The translations under genes and the position numbers were made by a program. From Paraburkholderia phenoliruptrix (GTDB lineage: Bacteria; Pseudomonadota; Gammaproteobacteria; Burkholderiales; Burkholderiaceae), in NCBI RefSeq assembly GCF_902859825.1, contig NZ_CADIKB010000004.1, positions 62,001 to 126,000 of the forward strand: a stretch of DNA of 64,000 nt. The letters run 5' to 3'. The notes beneath the pieces were generated by a model. It was not told the DNA's origin, did no database searches, and was given only the letters and a program-made list of their open reading frames with translations. Below are positions 33,733 to 42,152 of this stretch, piece by piece; position 1 is the first letter of the stretch, and each line of letters opens with the position of its first letter.

Positions 33733-35199
33733 TTATCCGCTTCGCGAGCCTGACGCCGGGCGCGGCTCGACGCGTTGCACGACGCGCATCGTGCTGACCA
33801 CTGCGGCCACCGCGGAGAATCCGGCGGCGACGTAGAGGGCAATCACAGGCCCATTCTGCGGCGTAACGCCGAAAATCAGCGCGACGAGCGCCGCGCCGAG
33901 CGTCTGACCGGTCAGGCGCGCGGTGCCCAGCATGCCGCTCGCGCCGCCGCTGCGCTCCCGCGGGGCGGACGACAGCATCGTGCGGTTGTTCGGCGACTGG
34001 AAGATGCCGAAGCCCGCGCCGCACAGCGCCATGCGCCACGCGATCTGCCATGCGTCGGGATGCGCGCCGAGCGTGGCGAGCAGGAGCAGGCCGACGGTCA
34101 TCGCGGCGAGCCCCACGCCGCCGAGCCAGCCGGACGAGACCTTGTCCGACAGCACGCCCGCAATCGGCGCGGCGATGATGATGATGGCGGGCCACGGCGT
34201 CATCAGGAGGCCCGTGTCGACCTGGGAGAAACCGAGCGCGTCCTGCAGCAGGAAGGGCAGCGACACGAACGCGAGCATCTGCGCGCAGAACGAACACACG
34301 GAGGTGCCGATCGACAGCGCGAAGATCGGAATCCTCAGCAAATCGATCGGCAAGAGCGGGGCTGGGCGGCTCAACTGACGGCGCACGAAGAAGTAGCCGA
34401 TCACCACGGCGCCGATCATTTCGGCGGCGACGTAGCCGAGCCGTTCGCCGTGGCCGAGGCCGTCGACGGCGAAAATCAGCAGGCCGAAGACCAGCGCGTT
34501 CATGAGCGCGCTCAGCACGTCGTAGGGCGACTCGTGGCCGCGGTTCATCGGCAGCGCTTTGAAGCCGCCGGCAATTGCCGCGATACCGATCGGCACATTG
34601 ATCGCAAAGAGCCACGGCCACGGCGCCACGGCGAGCACGCCGGAGGCCACCGTCGGGCCGACCGCCGAGGAGACCGCGACCACCATCGCGTTGATGGCGA
34701 CGCCGCGGCCGAGCTGCGTCGGCGGATAGATCATGCGCACGAGCGCGGTGTTCACGCTCATGACGCCAGCGGCGCCGAAGCCCTGCACGACGCGCGCAAT
34801 GGCGAGCGTAGCCAGCGAAGTGGATAGCGCGCAGCCGAAAGAGGCCAGCGTGAACAGGATCAGCCCGGCGAGATAGATGCGACGGTAGCCGATGCGGTCG
34901 CCGAGCGAGGCGAGCGGCAGCAGCGAAATGGTGATGGCGAGCTGGTAGGCGTTGACGATCCAGATGGAGCCGGCCGCGCTCGCCCGCAAATTTCGCGCGA
35001 TGGTGGGCAGCGCGACGTTGGCAATCGCGCTGTCGAGCACTGCCAGCGTCAGCGCAAGCGCGATGACGAGCATCGCCCAATAGCGTTGCGGCGTCGGCAG
35101 GCCGTGTTCCGTATTGGGTGCCCGCGCGCTGTCCGGGGCAAGCGTGTCCGCTGCGTCGGGCAGGGCTGTCCCGTCGTTGCGGGATGGTTGTGCGTGCAT
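33733..35199 (-). CDS. MFS drug-type transporter, DHA2 (14-helix) family
   Basis: A 488-residue inner-membrane antiporter. After a polar 40-residue N-tail come helices with the DHA2 motif LAVLDSAIANVALPTIARNL (motif D1), GDRIGYRRIYLAG (motif A) and ARVVQGFGAAGVMSVNTALVRMI (motif B); a motif C-like GPTVASGVLAV follows. Such carriers expel hydrophobic drugs or metabolites with proton import. The ATG is at 35197-35199. The gene stands alone between a convergent otsA and a PEBP-like gene; no TetR or MarR regulator is adjacent. The substrate is unknown. Confidence 0.93.
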   Translation of the reverse strand: MHAQPSRNDGTALPDAADTLAPDSARAPNTEHGLPTPQRYWAMLVIALALTLAVLDSAIANVALPTIARNLRASAAGSIWIVNAYQLAITISLLPLASLGDRIGYRRIYLAGLILFTLASFGCALSTSLATLAIARVVQGFGAAGVMSVNTALVRMIYPPTQLGRGVAINAMVVAVSSAVGPTVASGVLAVAPWPWLFAINVPIGIAAIAGGFKALPMNRGHESPYDVLSALMNALVFGLLIFAVDGLGHGERLGYVAAEMIGAVVIGYFFVRRQLSRPAPLLPIDLLRIPIFALSIGTSVCSFCAQMLAFVSLPFLLQDALGFSQVDTGLLMTPWPAIIIIAAPIAGVLSDKVSSGWLGGVGLAAMTVGLLLLATLGAHPDAWQIAWRMALCGAGFGIFQSPNNRTMLSSAPRERSGGASGMLGTARLTGQTLGAALVALIFGVTPQNGPVIALYVAAGFSAVAAVVSTMRVVQRVEPRPASGSRSG

Positions 35200-35346
35200 C
35201 GATCAGTCGAATCGCCTTGAGCGGTCCGCCGCGTGGCGGCGAGCCGCGGGTCATGCATGCCGTCGCAAGCGGCTTGCGCGCGGCTCGTAGCGCGCGCCAG
35301 TGCCGCGCCGCTTATCGGGTCGACCCGACAAGCGGCAAGCGCGTCG

Positions 35347-35850
35347 TTATTTGAGCTCGTACAGGCCGGTGTGCGTAGTCGAGTCGATTTCGTTCATGTG
35401 CGTCATGAAACGCGCGACCGCGTTGGTGGTTTCGGCAGTGATCGGCAGATGCGGCACCTTCAGCGCATGCAGCCGGAAAATATAGCGGTGCGTTCTGTCG
35501 CCGCGCGGCGGCGCCGCGCCGCCGAAGCCCACCGTGCCGTAATCGTTGCGCACCTGCAATGCGCCTTGCGGCAGCAGCGAGCCGTCGGCCTTGCCCGCGT
35601 TGCGCGGCAACGAGCGCGCGTCGGCGGGAATGTTCACGATCACCCAGTGCCAGAAGCCGCTGCCGGTCGGCGCGTCGGGATCGTGCACGGTCAGCGCGAA
35701 GCTTTGCGTGTCGGCCGGCGCGCCTTCCCACTGCAGCGCGGGCGAGATGTTCTCGCCGTCGACGCCGAACGCCTTGTCGTCGTATTCGTGCGCTTTCGGC
35801 ATAAAGCCGTTGTTGGGGAAATCGTCGGACCAGAGACGAAAATCAGCCAT
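35347..35850 (-). CDS. YbhB/YbcL family Raf kinase inhibitor-like protein
   Basis: A 167-residue PEBP-fold protein. Segments typical of bacterial YbhB are the opening MADFRLWSDDFPNNG, then NISPALQWEGAPADTQSFALTVHDPDAPTGSGFWHWVIVNIPAD (the ligand pocket DPDAP and HW) and GGAAPPRGDRTHRYIFRLHAL. Cytosolic, no signal peptide. The molecular role of the bacterial family is uncertain. The ATG at 35848-35850 has a purine-rich GGGAGGCAC upstream; a 20-residue longer version is unlikely. Confidence 0.93.
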   Translation of the reverse strand: MADFRLWSDDFPNNGFMPKAHEYDDKAFGVDGENISPALQWEGAPADTQSFALTVHDPDAPTGSGFWHWVIVNIPADARSLPRNAGKADGSLLPQGALQVRNDYGTVGFGGAAPPRGDRTHRYIFRLHALKVPHLPITAETTNAVARFMTHMNEIDSTTHTGLYELK

Positions 35851-36011
35851 TGTGTGCCTCCCTTCTTGGCGGGTTTTGACGGCCGAAGCGAACGGTACGG
35901 CGCGCCGCATTCGCGATGCCCGGCGCGTGAGCGCCGCTTCGGGTTAGCCAATCGAGTGTATCACCGAGGGCTTCCGGTTCGCTCGCACAACGCCCCGGGT
36001 TTGGAGCGGCT

Positions 36012-36458
36012 CTAGCCGCGTTCCTCGAAGCTCGGCGCGTCGCTCTTCAGCCATTGCTCGAGCCGCGTGAGCACGCCCCCGATATCGCGATTGGCGCCAC
36101 GCAAAGCGCATTCCCATATGACGCCGACGCGCCAGCCGCCGGCGAGCAGCGCGGCGTGGACCTCGTCGTCGTTCGCGCGATTGCGGCCGATCTTGTCGCG
36201 CCAGAAGTCCGGGCGGGTCTGCGGCCATTTGAAAAGATGACAGTCGTGGCCATGCCAGAAGCAGCCGTGCACCAGCACGACCGCACGGTAGCGGGGCAGC
36301 ACGATGTCCGGGCGTCCGGGCAGATCGCGCGCGTCGAGCCGAAAGCGAAAACCCCGCCGATGCAGCAGGCTGCGGATCAGCACTTCCGGCTTCGTATTGC
36401 GGCCGCGAATGCCGGACATCATGCGGCTGCGCGTCGCGCTGTCGACGATATCGACCAT
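36012..36458 (-). CDS. vsr: very short patch repair endonuclease
   Basis: A 148-residue Vsr nuclease that nicks 5' of a T in T:G mismatches arising by deamination of 5-methylcytosine. Residues align at the same numbers as in the E. coli enzyme: Glu25, catalytic Asp51 (GRPDIVL), His64 and His69 (VHGCFWHGHDC), and the zinc ligands Cys66, His71, Cys73 and Cys117 (WECALR). It is therefore predicted active. Its usual partner, a Dcm-type methyltransferase, is present but 10.9 kb away at 47311-48597 on the same strand. It has no close operon partner. Confidence 0.96.
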   Translation of the reverse strand: MVDIVDSATRSRMMSGIRGRNTKPEVLIRSLLHRRGFRFRLDARDLPGRPDIVLPRYRAVVLVHGCFWHGHDCHLFKWPQTRPDFWRDKIGRNRANDDEVHAALLAGGWRVGVIWECALRGANRDIGGVLTRLEQWLKSDAPSFEERG

Positions 36459-36730
36459 GGCTAGCTACGCGAGTGTGCGCAACGGCAGCGCTCTGGCGTG
36501 GAGGGAAGGCACTTCGGTGGACTCATGCGGCTCCTCGTTAGGCAGCGATTGCCTGGTCGGGAGCACGATGCGCGCCACGTGGGGCGTGCTCGGTATTCAA
36601 TGAAAACCGCGCGCAGGCAAGCCGGCTCTAACCGGCAGTTGCCAGTTTACGCAAAATCGCGTGGCTTGCGGGAGTCGGCTGCGGATTGCAGGTGTATTGC
36701 GCGCGGCGTCGGAGGAGCGCTGACGCGGGC

Positions 36731-37210
36731 TCAAGACCGGCGTACCAGCATGCACAGACTTTGAAGCCTGCGCAACTCCGCGTCATAGCCTTCGAGCGTA
36801 TGGCCGAGCTGCTGTCTGCGTGCGCTGCGCCGTTGCTCGAATCTCTGCTTCTCGTCGTTTGTCGGGACCCAGTAGATGCCCGTACGGGCTTCTTGCACGT
36901 GACGAACGGTGCCGGCGTCGACAAGCTGGCTCAGTGAGGCCTTGATTTGTCGCGTGCTGCTGTTCAGTTGACTTGCGAGGGCAACGCAGGTGTAGCGGAC
37001 GCCGGGCGTCATGATTGCATCGAGGTTCGATGCAGTGAGCCTTTTGCGCTTTGCCGCCTCCCGGTTCTTTGCGTCGTTGTCCTTTTCTTTTTTACTTTCC
37101 TTTGCTGGATCGTTCTCCATTAGTTGGCTATCCGAATCAAGAAGTTCGCTCTCGTCGGTGCTTGCCTTGATGCCGCGCGATAACGCTCGTGCAGTGCTGT
37201 CCCGTCTCAT
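36731..37210 (-). CDS. hypothetical protein with winged-helix-like domain
   Basis: A 159-residue protein, unrecognised. The first about 55 residues are highly charged and Ser/Lys/Asp-rich (ESKKEKDNDAKNREAAKRKR). Residues about 58-115 look like a winged helix: a helix LDAIMTPGVRYTCVALASQL, a recognition-type helix SSTRQIKASLSQLVDAGTV and a wing HVQEARTGIYWVP. The tail is arginine-rich and helical. It could be a DNA-binding protein of the accessory region; base composition is lower in GC than the neighbours. Start at 37208-37210 by length; other starts are possible. Confidence 0.65.
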   Translation of the reverse strand: MRRDSTARALSRGIKASTDESELLDSDSQLMENDPAKESKKEKDNDAKNREAAKRKRLTASNLDAIMTPGVRYTCVALASQLNSSTRQIKASLSQLVDAGTVRHVQEARTGIYWVPTNDEKQRFEQRRSARRQQLGHTLEGYDAELRRLQSLCMLVRRS

Positions 37211-37304
37211 GCTCGACGCCTCTTCTCTACCTGTTTTACCAGTGCTGGATCGTCTTCACATCGCGCGCTGGAATCGGCATCTCCGAGCGCGCCGATCAAG
37301 CCGC

Positions 37305-37574
37305 TTACTGCGTTTCGGCGGAGGGAACGCCGTCGCGCGCGGCGGCGACCGCGGCGTCGCGCTCCTTCGCTGCCGCAGCTTTCTGCCGCGAATACACGCG
37401 CTTGGCGGCGGCTACCTTTGCGTCATACGTGCGGTTAGCCGCGGAAATGCGCTGATGCATCTGGACGATCTGATCGTTCGTGCCCGCCGGCGTCTTATCG
37501 ACTTCCGTCTGTGCCCAGCATGCGGATGCGGCGCTGAACATGCAGAACAACAAAGTGGAAACGATCTTTTTCAT
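37305..37574 (-). CDS. small secreted hypothetical protein
   Basis: An 89-residue protein with a signal peptide (MKKIVSTLLFCMFSAASACWA, cleavage before QTEV) and a mature part forming one basic, alanine-rich amphipathic helix (ISAANRTYDAKVAAAKRVYSRQKAAAAKERDAAVAAARDG). The heptad-like alanine pattern suggests a coiled coil. AGGAG precedes the ATG at 37572-37574 and, oddly, an intrinsic terminator stands directly upstream of that site. The function is unknown; periplasmic location is inferred from the signal peptide. Confidence 0.72.
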   Translation of the reverse strand: MKKIVSTLLFCMFSAASACWAQTEVDKTPAGTNDQIVQMHQRISAANRTYDAKVAAAKRVYSRQKAAAAKERDAAVAAARDGVPSAETQ

Positions 37575-37994
37575 GGACACTCCTGCTCGAAAAAAAAGCG
37601 GCCGCGTTAAGCGGCCGCGAAAGTCCACCACTCAGACCTTGGAAAGTGGCGGCTCGGGGTTCGTTACTCGCTGCAACGTGTTGGAAAGTTAATGCAAGCA
37701 ACTCTGGGCGGGAAGAACAGGAATGGCGTACGCGTAAAGAAAAACCGAACACGGCTCGTTGAAGACGACGTGAACAGACGGCGCCTTCGACATGGATGGA
37801 ATGCGCAAGTTGCCGTGCGGGTTCCGGCGCTGTTCGCAGGCAATTAACGTGTTCACGGATGCGCGTCTTCCCAGGCTACAGGTGCGCGCGATACGTTTGC
37901 GACTGACAGTTGACAGGCGACTGATTGCTCGACGCGCTGATGTTGTCACGACCGCTGTCCGTCACACCTACTCATCACAAACAGGGAGCAAGAT
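37575..37994. other. intergenic region with terminator and divergent leaders
   Basis: About 420 bases between the divergent small secreted protein and the periplasmic protein genes. Besides the terminator at 37590-37618, no clear gene is present; an 86-codon minus frame (37689-37949) lacks a ribosome site and domain pattern. Base composition is lower in GC than flanks. TTGACA occurs at 37909-37914 on the plus strand without a clear -10 partner. Confidence 0.5.
37590..37618 (-). terminator. intrinsic terminator in the leader of the small secreted protein gene
   Basis: A perfect 8-bp GC stem (GCGGCCGC twice, loop GTTAA) followed on the minus strand by eight T residues, ending about 15 bases before the start codon and just before its ribosome site. 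Either an attenuator or the 3' end of an upstream small transcript. Confidence 0.7.
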
Positions 37995-38618
37995 ATGCGT
38001 GCACTTACAGTGCGATCGTCGAGTATGCTGAACCTAGCGTTTGCCGCGGCCATCGTGGTGGTCCATCCGTCGGCGAGTCGCGCGCAGCAGCCGCCGCAGG
38101 TTCAACACGCGAGCGCCGGCGCGCCGGCCAGTGCCCCGGGCGCGGAGGCGATTGCCCGGCTCACCAGCCGCATCGTCAACGTCGACACAGCGACGAGCCG
38201 TATCACCGTGCAAGGATCGCGCGGAGAGACTGTGATCATCGCGGTCGACCCCGAGGTCGCCGATGTGAGGCTCCTCAAGGTGGGCGACGAAGTTCACGTC
38301 GAATATCAAGGCGCACTGTTGTTGTCGGCGGAAAAAGTCGAGGCGAAGGGCGTGCGCTCGCGGGTCGAACAAGAGTCGGCCACGCCCATGTCGCATGGTA
38401 TGTCCGTCAAGCTTCGCAACGTCGACGTGGTCGCGACGGTGCAAAGCCTCGATCGCAAGCGTCGCCAGGTGGTATTGCGCGGGCCGACCCGCAGCGTTCT
38501 GCTGCAAATCGCTCCGGATGTACCGCTCGACAAGATTGCCGTGGGCGACAGCGTGCATGCGAAATATCGCGCCGAAACAGCGGTTCTCATTACGCGCGAC
38601 GGCAAACCGATTCGCTGA
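37995..38618 (+). CDS. periplasmic protein with duplicated domain, function unknown
   Basis: A 207-residue exported protein. The signal peptide spans roughly residues 1-30 (cleavage near SRA/QQPP). Two similar segments follow: residues about 57-105 (IVNVDTATSRITVQGSRGETVIIAV..., then VRLLKVGDEVHVEY) and about 146-192 (VQSLDRKRRQVVLRGP..., then DKIAVGDSVHAKY). Each looks like a small beta-barrel with the shared pattern of short strands, a proline turn and a closing '(K/A)VGD-V-(H/V)-Y' strand. The linker is Ser/Met-containing. AGGGAGCAAGAT precedes the ATG. Similar tandem domains occur in unclassified periplasmic proteins; no function is assigned. Confidence 0.75.
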   Translation: MRALTVRSSSMLNLAFAAAIVVVHPSASRAQQPPQVQHASAGAPASAPGAEAIARLTSRIVNVDTATSRITVQGSRGETVIIAVDPEVADVRLLKVGDEVHVEYQGALLLSAEKVEAKGVRSRVEQESATPMSHGMSVKLRNVDVVATVQSLDRKRRQVVLRGPTRSVLLQIAPDVPLDKIAVGDSVHAKYRAETAVLITRDGKPIR

Positions 38619-38673
38619 ATGTAGCGATAAGCCGGCGGAGAGGGCATAGCCGCCGGTCTCGCGGCTGCGCGAG

Positions 38674-39624
38674 TCAGAACAATAACTCGGTGGATTGCAG
38701 AACCCGCCTCGCCTCCACGCTTCCTGTCTTATCGCTATTGCGGATGGTTTCCAGAAGTATATCGATCAGGCAGTTCGCCGCCGCGCTGTGAGGATGCGCA
38801 TTGCGCGACACGATGCCGATGGAAGTGTCTTCCAGCTCTTCTCTCAGCGGAAATGCGCAGAACTTGAAGCGCGAGACACAGAGTTCTGCCAGCGGCCACG
38901 GGAAAATGCTGACTGCATCGGTTCTTTGCAGTACCGACGCCGCTACCGTTAATGAATGGGTGAAGTGAATGTTGCGGGGTTCCGGCAAGCCGTTGCGATA
39001 GAACATTTTCTTTGAGAGGCGGCACTCCATGTCAGAGTCGAGACACACCAGCCAGTCCGCATCCAGCAGATCGGCAAGCGAGCGGGACTGCGCGAGTGGA
39101 TGGCCCTTCCGCGCAACGACGGTGACTCCACAGGAGAACAGCGGGCGGAAGTTGAATTCCGTATTGACCGTGTCCGGTGCCTGCTGGCCGACGAATACCT
39201 CGACACTGCCATCGCGCAGGCGCGGGTACGCAATAGACATGAGGCCTTCGAACATCTCCAGTTGCACATTCGGCATGCGCTTGCGGAACTGGATAAAGAT
39301 CTCCGGCAGAAAACATAAGGCAATCCAGGGCGTGATCGCGACGGAGAGCTTGCCGCACGGTTCACCACGCATCTCATTCAACGCGCCATGAGCACGCTCG
39401 ACTTGCGACACGATAAGCCTTGCATGAGTGAGAAGCGTATTGCCGCATTCGGTCAGCGTCGCCCCCGACGACGCGCGCTGCAACAAGGGCGCGTTCACAT
39501 AGTCTTCGAGATCTTTCAGCGCCTGGGTGATCGCGGAGGGCGACAGTCCCAGAGCGCGGGCTGCGCCGCGAACGCTGCCGGCGTCTGCAATGGCGACGAG
39601 CGCGCGAAGTTGATGATTCTTCAT
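38674..39624 (-). CDS. LysR family transcriptional regulator (1)
   Basis: A 316-residue LTTR. The N-terminal winged helix (MKNHQLRALVAIADAGSVRGAARALGLSPSAITQALKDLEDYVNAPLLQR) has the LysR recognition helix pattern, and an effector-binding domain of about 220 residues follows (from about 90). It has a conserved-type LF/PEI pocket start (KLSVAITPWIALCFLPEI). It lies 208 bases downstream of a second LysR gene and a gltIJKL-type operon on the same strand, so it may be the last gene of that transcription unit. The effector is unknown. Confidence 0.9.
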   Translation of the reverse strand: MKNHQLRALVAIADAGSVRGAARALGLSPSAITQALKDLEDYVNAPLLQRASSGATLTECGNTLLTHARLIVSQVERAHGALNEMRGEPCGKLSVAITPWIALCFLPEIFIQFRKRMPNVQLEMFEGLMSIAYPRLRDGSVEVFVGQQAPDTVNTEFNFRPLFSCGVTVVARKGHPLAQSRSLADLLDADWLVCLDSDMECRLSKKMFYRNGLPEPRNIHFTHSLTVAASVLQRTDAVSIFPWPLAELCVSRFKFCAFPLREELEDTSIGIVSRNAHPHSAAANCLIDILLETIRNSDKTGSVEARRVLQSTELLF

Positions 39625-39832
39625 CGTGTCCTCACCGTTTAAAAATATGCGTTGCTGCCCGATGAAGCCGCTCGACGATGCAATGGATCTTCTTCGACAA
39701 TTTGGGCCTGATTATCTGTCGGCTTCAGGAGGTGTTTAGCGTTCGCGTGCATGTCAAGCAACGCGGTGCAATTATGAGCGTGGCCAAGGGGCAGTGCCAT
39801 GCTCTCAGAAATAATGCTGAATTAACGTAATG

Positions 39833-40723
39833 TTATTGTTTGACGGGACGGGTCCGCATGGCGATGTCGATCGCCGCGTCCAGTACGACAGGCTTTCTGC
39901 TTTGTACACGCCAGAAGGCGACAAGCCGCCGGGGGGGAATATCCGCGAGAATTATGCGCTTTAAATTGCAGCTTGCTATTAGATCTTCCGGCACATGTTC
40001 CGGCAACAGGGCAATAGATCGGCTAATGGATGCCATACGCAATGAGAGCTCCAGCGAGTCGCATTCAATCGACGGCCGTATCGGGCAGCCCAGCACGCGC
40101 TCCACGTAGCGTCGCACTCCGAAATGACGGGGCGGCAAGATAAGCTTCAACTCCGAGAGCCGCGACAGGGCCTCGCGGCTGAGATCGGTTTTGGTGCAGT
40201 GGTAGAGCGCGAGGCGTTCCTCGTGAAGCGCTACGCTTTGAAGGTCGGTGGTGCTCAGGTCCGTCGAATACGTGAGCCCCAGATCGGCCATGCCTCGTAA
40301 AACCATTTCCACCACGTGGCTGGAGCTGTCGCATTGCAGCGAAAGGCGCGTTTGCGGGTAGATTCGCAGCAGTTCCTTGCTGAAACTGGGTATGAAGTGC
40401 CCGATTAACGTCTGCACCGTGGCGATGCGTAGCGACAGTCCCCAGCCCGGCCCGTGCGCGGCGGCGTGCGAGATGGACTCGTCGAGTGCATCGAGGAGCG
40501 GTTCGACTGTGCGAAACAGCGCTTCGCCGTCCGACGTGAGTTGCATGCCGCGCCCATGACGCCTGAAGAGTGCGTGACCGAGTTTCAGCTCAAGCGACTG
40601 AATATGCCGGCTCAAGGCTGGCTGCGTGATGCCGACAGCGTCGGCGGCTGCGCGCAGCGAATGGCATTTCGCCACGGCGACAAACATACGCAGTTGCGTG
40701 TCATGGCTTGCGCTGATCGTCAT
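39833..40723 (-). CDS. LysR family transcriptional regulator (2)
   Basis: A 296-residue LTTR with N-terminal DNA-binding domain (LRMFVAVAKCHSLRAAADAVGITQPALSRHIQSLELKLGHALFRRHGRGMQLT) and effector domain (SLRIATVQTLIGHFIPSFSKELLRIYPQTRLSLQ). It begins only 28 bases after the GltL-like ATPase stop, so it is very likely in the transporter operon. The C-terminal pocket region DIPPRRLVAFWRVQSRKPVVLDAAIDI is ordinary for the family. It may control the import operon in response to the transported compound or a derivative (inference). Confidence 0.9.
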   Translation of the reverse strand: MTISASHDTQLRMFVAVAKCHSLRAAADAVGITQPALSRHIQSLELKLGHALFRRHGRGMQLTSDGEALFRTVEPLLDALDESISHAAAHGPGWGLSLRIATVQTLIGHFIPSFSKELLRIYPQTRLSLQCDSSSHVVEMVLRGMADLGLTYSTDLSTTDLQSVALHEERLALYHCTKTDLSREALSRLSELKLILPPRHFGVRRYVERVLGCPIRPSIECDSLELSLRMASISRSIALLPEHVPEDLIASCNLKRIILADIPPRRLVAFWRVQSRKPVVLDAAIDIAMRTRPVKQ

Positions 40724-40751
40724 CGGCTGCGCTGAGAAGAGCGTCTGGTGT

Positions 40752-41477
40752 TCAATGCAGAATCCTCGCGAGAAACTCTCTCGCGCGATCCGTGCTCGGT
40801 GCGCCGAAGAACTCTTCCTTCGGGGCGTTTTCTACAATACGTCCGCGATCCATGAAAACGACGCGGTGGGCGACCTTTCTGGCGAAGCCCATTTCGTGCG
40901 TGACGCACATCATGGTCATGCCCTCCTGTGCGAGCTCGATCATCACGTCGAGTACCTCGTTGATCATTTCCGGATCGAGTGCGGAAGTCGGCTCGTCAAA
41001 GAGCATGGCAATCGGATCCATCGACAGTGCTCGCGCTATGGCCACGCGCTGTTGCTGACCGCCGGAGAGCTGGCCCGGATATTTGTCCGCGTGCGCTCGT
41101 AGACCCACGCGCTCAAGCAGCTTCAGGCCTCTGGCCGCCGCCTCGTCGCGATGGCGGCCTAACACCTTGATCTGCGCAAGCGCAAGATTGTCTACGACGG
41201 AAAGATGGGGGAACAGCTCGAAGTGCTGGAATACCATGCCGACCTTCGCGCGCAGCTTCGACAGGTGGGCACTTTTACGGCCGGGCGACATTCCGTCAAC
41301 CGCGATCTCACCCTGCTGAATAGGCTCAAGACCATTGACCGTCTTGATCAACGTCGATTTACCCGAGCCTGAAGGTCCGCAGATGACGACCACCTCGCCC
41401 TTGCTCACGCGCATCGAGCAATTGTCGAGGACCTGGAATTGCCCGTACCATTTCGACACGTCTTTCAATGCAATCAT
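40752..41477 (-). CDS. gltL: glutamate/aspartate ABC transporter ATPase (GltL-like)
   Basis: A 241-residue ATPase. Start MIALKDVSKWYGQFQVLDNC, Walker A GPSGSGKS, Q-loop FQHFELFPHLSV, signature LSGGQQQR, Walker [13 protein letters not shown] and H-loop CVTHEMGFARKVA, all like GltL/GlnQ. The ATG at 41475-41477 overlaps the stop of the upstream permease by four bases (ATGA), so the longer reading back to 41933, which would run inside the permease, is rejected. It powers the permease pair encoded just upstream. Confidence 0.92.
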   Translation of the reverse strand: MIALKDVSKWYGQFQVLDNCSMRVSKGEVVVICGPSGSGKSTLIKTVNGLEPIQQGEIAVDGMSPGRKSAHLSKLRAKVGMVFQHFELFPHLSVVDNLALAQIKVLGRHRDEAAARGLKLLERVGLRAHADKYPGQLSGGQQQRVAIARALSMDPIAMLFDEPTSALDPEMINEVLDVMIELAQEGMTMMCVTHEMGFARKVAHRVVFMDRGRIVENAPKEEFFGAPSTDRAREFLARILH

Positions 41478-42151
41478 TTTGCAAATCTCATCCGAACGCC
41501 GTTGGTGATTGCGATCAGCATGGTCGTGATCGCCCAGTAAGCCACGCCCGCAACGATCAGCATGGGGACGATGTTGCCGTCGCGCTCGCCGATCGCGGTC
41601 ACTCGCCGGAAGAAGTCGCCCAGCGCGATCACATAGACGAGCGATGTGTCCTGGAAGATGACGATGCACTGCGTGAGCGCGAGCGGCACCATCGCGCGAA
41701 ATGCCTGCGGCAGAATCACATAGCGCAGCGTCTGCCCGGACGTCATGCCGAGTGCGTGTCCGGCCTGAAGCTGTTCGCGCGGCAGACTTGCAATGCCCGC
41801 GCGAATGATTTCGCAAAAGAATGCGGCCTCGAGCAGCGAATAAGCGGTCAGTGCCGAAATGAGTCGCAAGTCGATCGTGGACGGCAGATTGAAAAGCGTC
41901 TTCAGCAATTGCGGCACGATCAGAAAGAACCACAACAGCAGCATGACGAGCGGAATCGAACGGAACAGCGAGACATACGCTTGCGTGAAGACCCGCAGAG
42001 CGCTGTGAGTGGATAAACTGAATATCGCCAGCACTGTGCCCCAGGCGAGACCGAAAAGGATCGCCACCACGGTAATCTGCAAAGTGATTAGCATGCCTGA
42101 TAACAGTACGTCCCTCGAATCGATGAGGGATTGCCAGTCCATCTCGAACAT
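41474..42151 (-). CDS. gltK: glutamate/aspartate ABC permease (GltK-like)
   Basis: A 225-residue inner-membrane permease. It starts MFEMDWQSLIDSRDVLLSGMLITLQITVVAILFGLAWG, the GltK-type opening. The coupling loop reads LQAGHALGMTSGQTLRYVILPQAFRAMVPLALTQ, and five helices are present. It begins one base after the stop of the GltJ-like gene and ends in ATGA overlap with the ATPase gene, showing a tight operon. Confidence 0.92.
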   Translation of the reverse strand: MFEMDWQSLIDSRDVLLSGMLITLQITVVAILFGLAWGTVLAIFSLSTHSALRVFTQAYVSLFRSIPLVMLLLWFFLIVPQLLKTLFNLPSTIDLRLISALTAYSLLEAAFFCEIIRAGIASLPREQLQAGHALGMTSGQTLRYVILPQAFRAMVPLALTQCIVIFQDTSLVYVIALGDFFRRVTAIGERDGNIVPMLIVAGVAYWAITTMLIAITNGVRMRFAK

Positions 42152-42152
42152 A

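Noticed and set aside
37689..37949. An 86-codon minus-strand frame in the gap between small secreted and periplasmic genes.
   Set aside because: Serine/arginine-rich, no ribosome site, and the strong terminator stands between it and the next gene.
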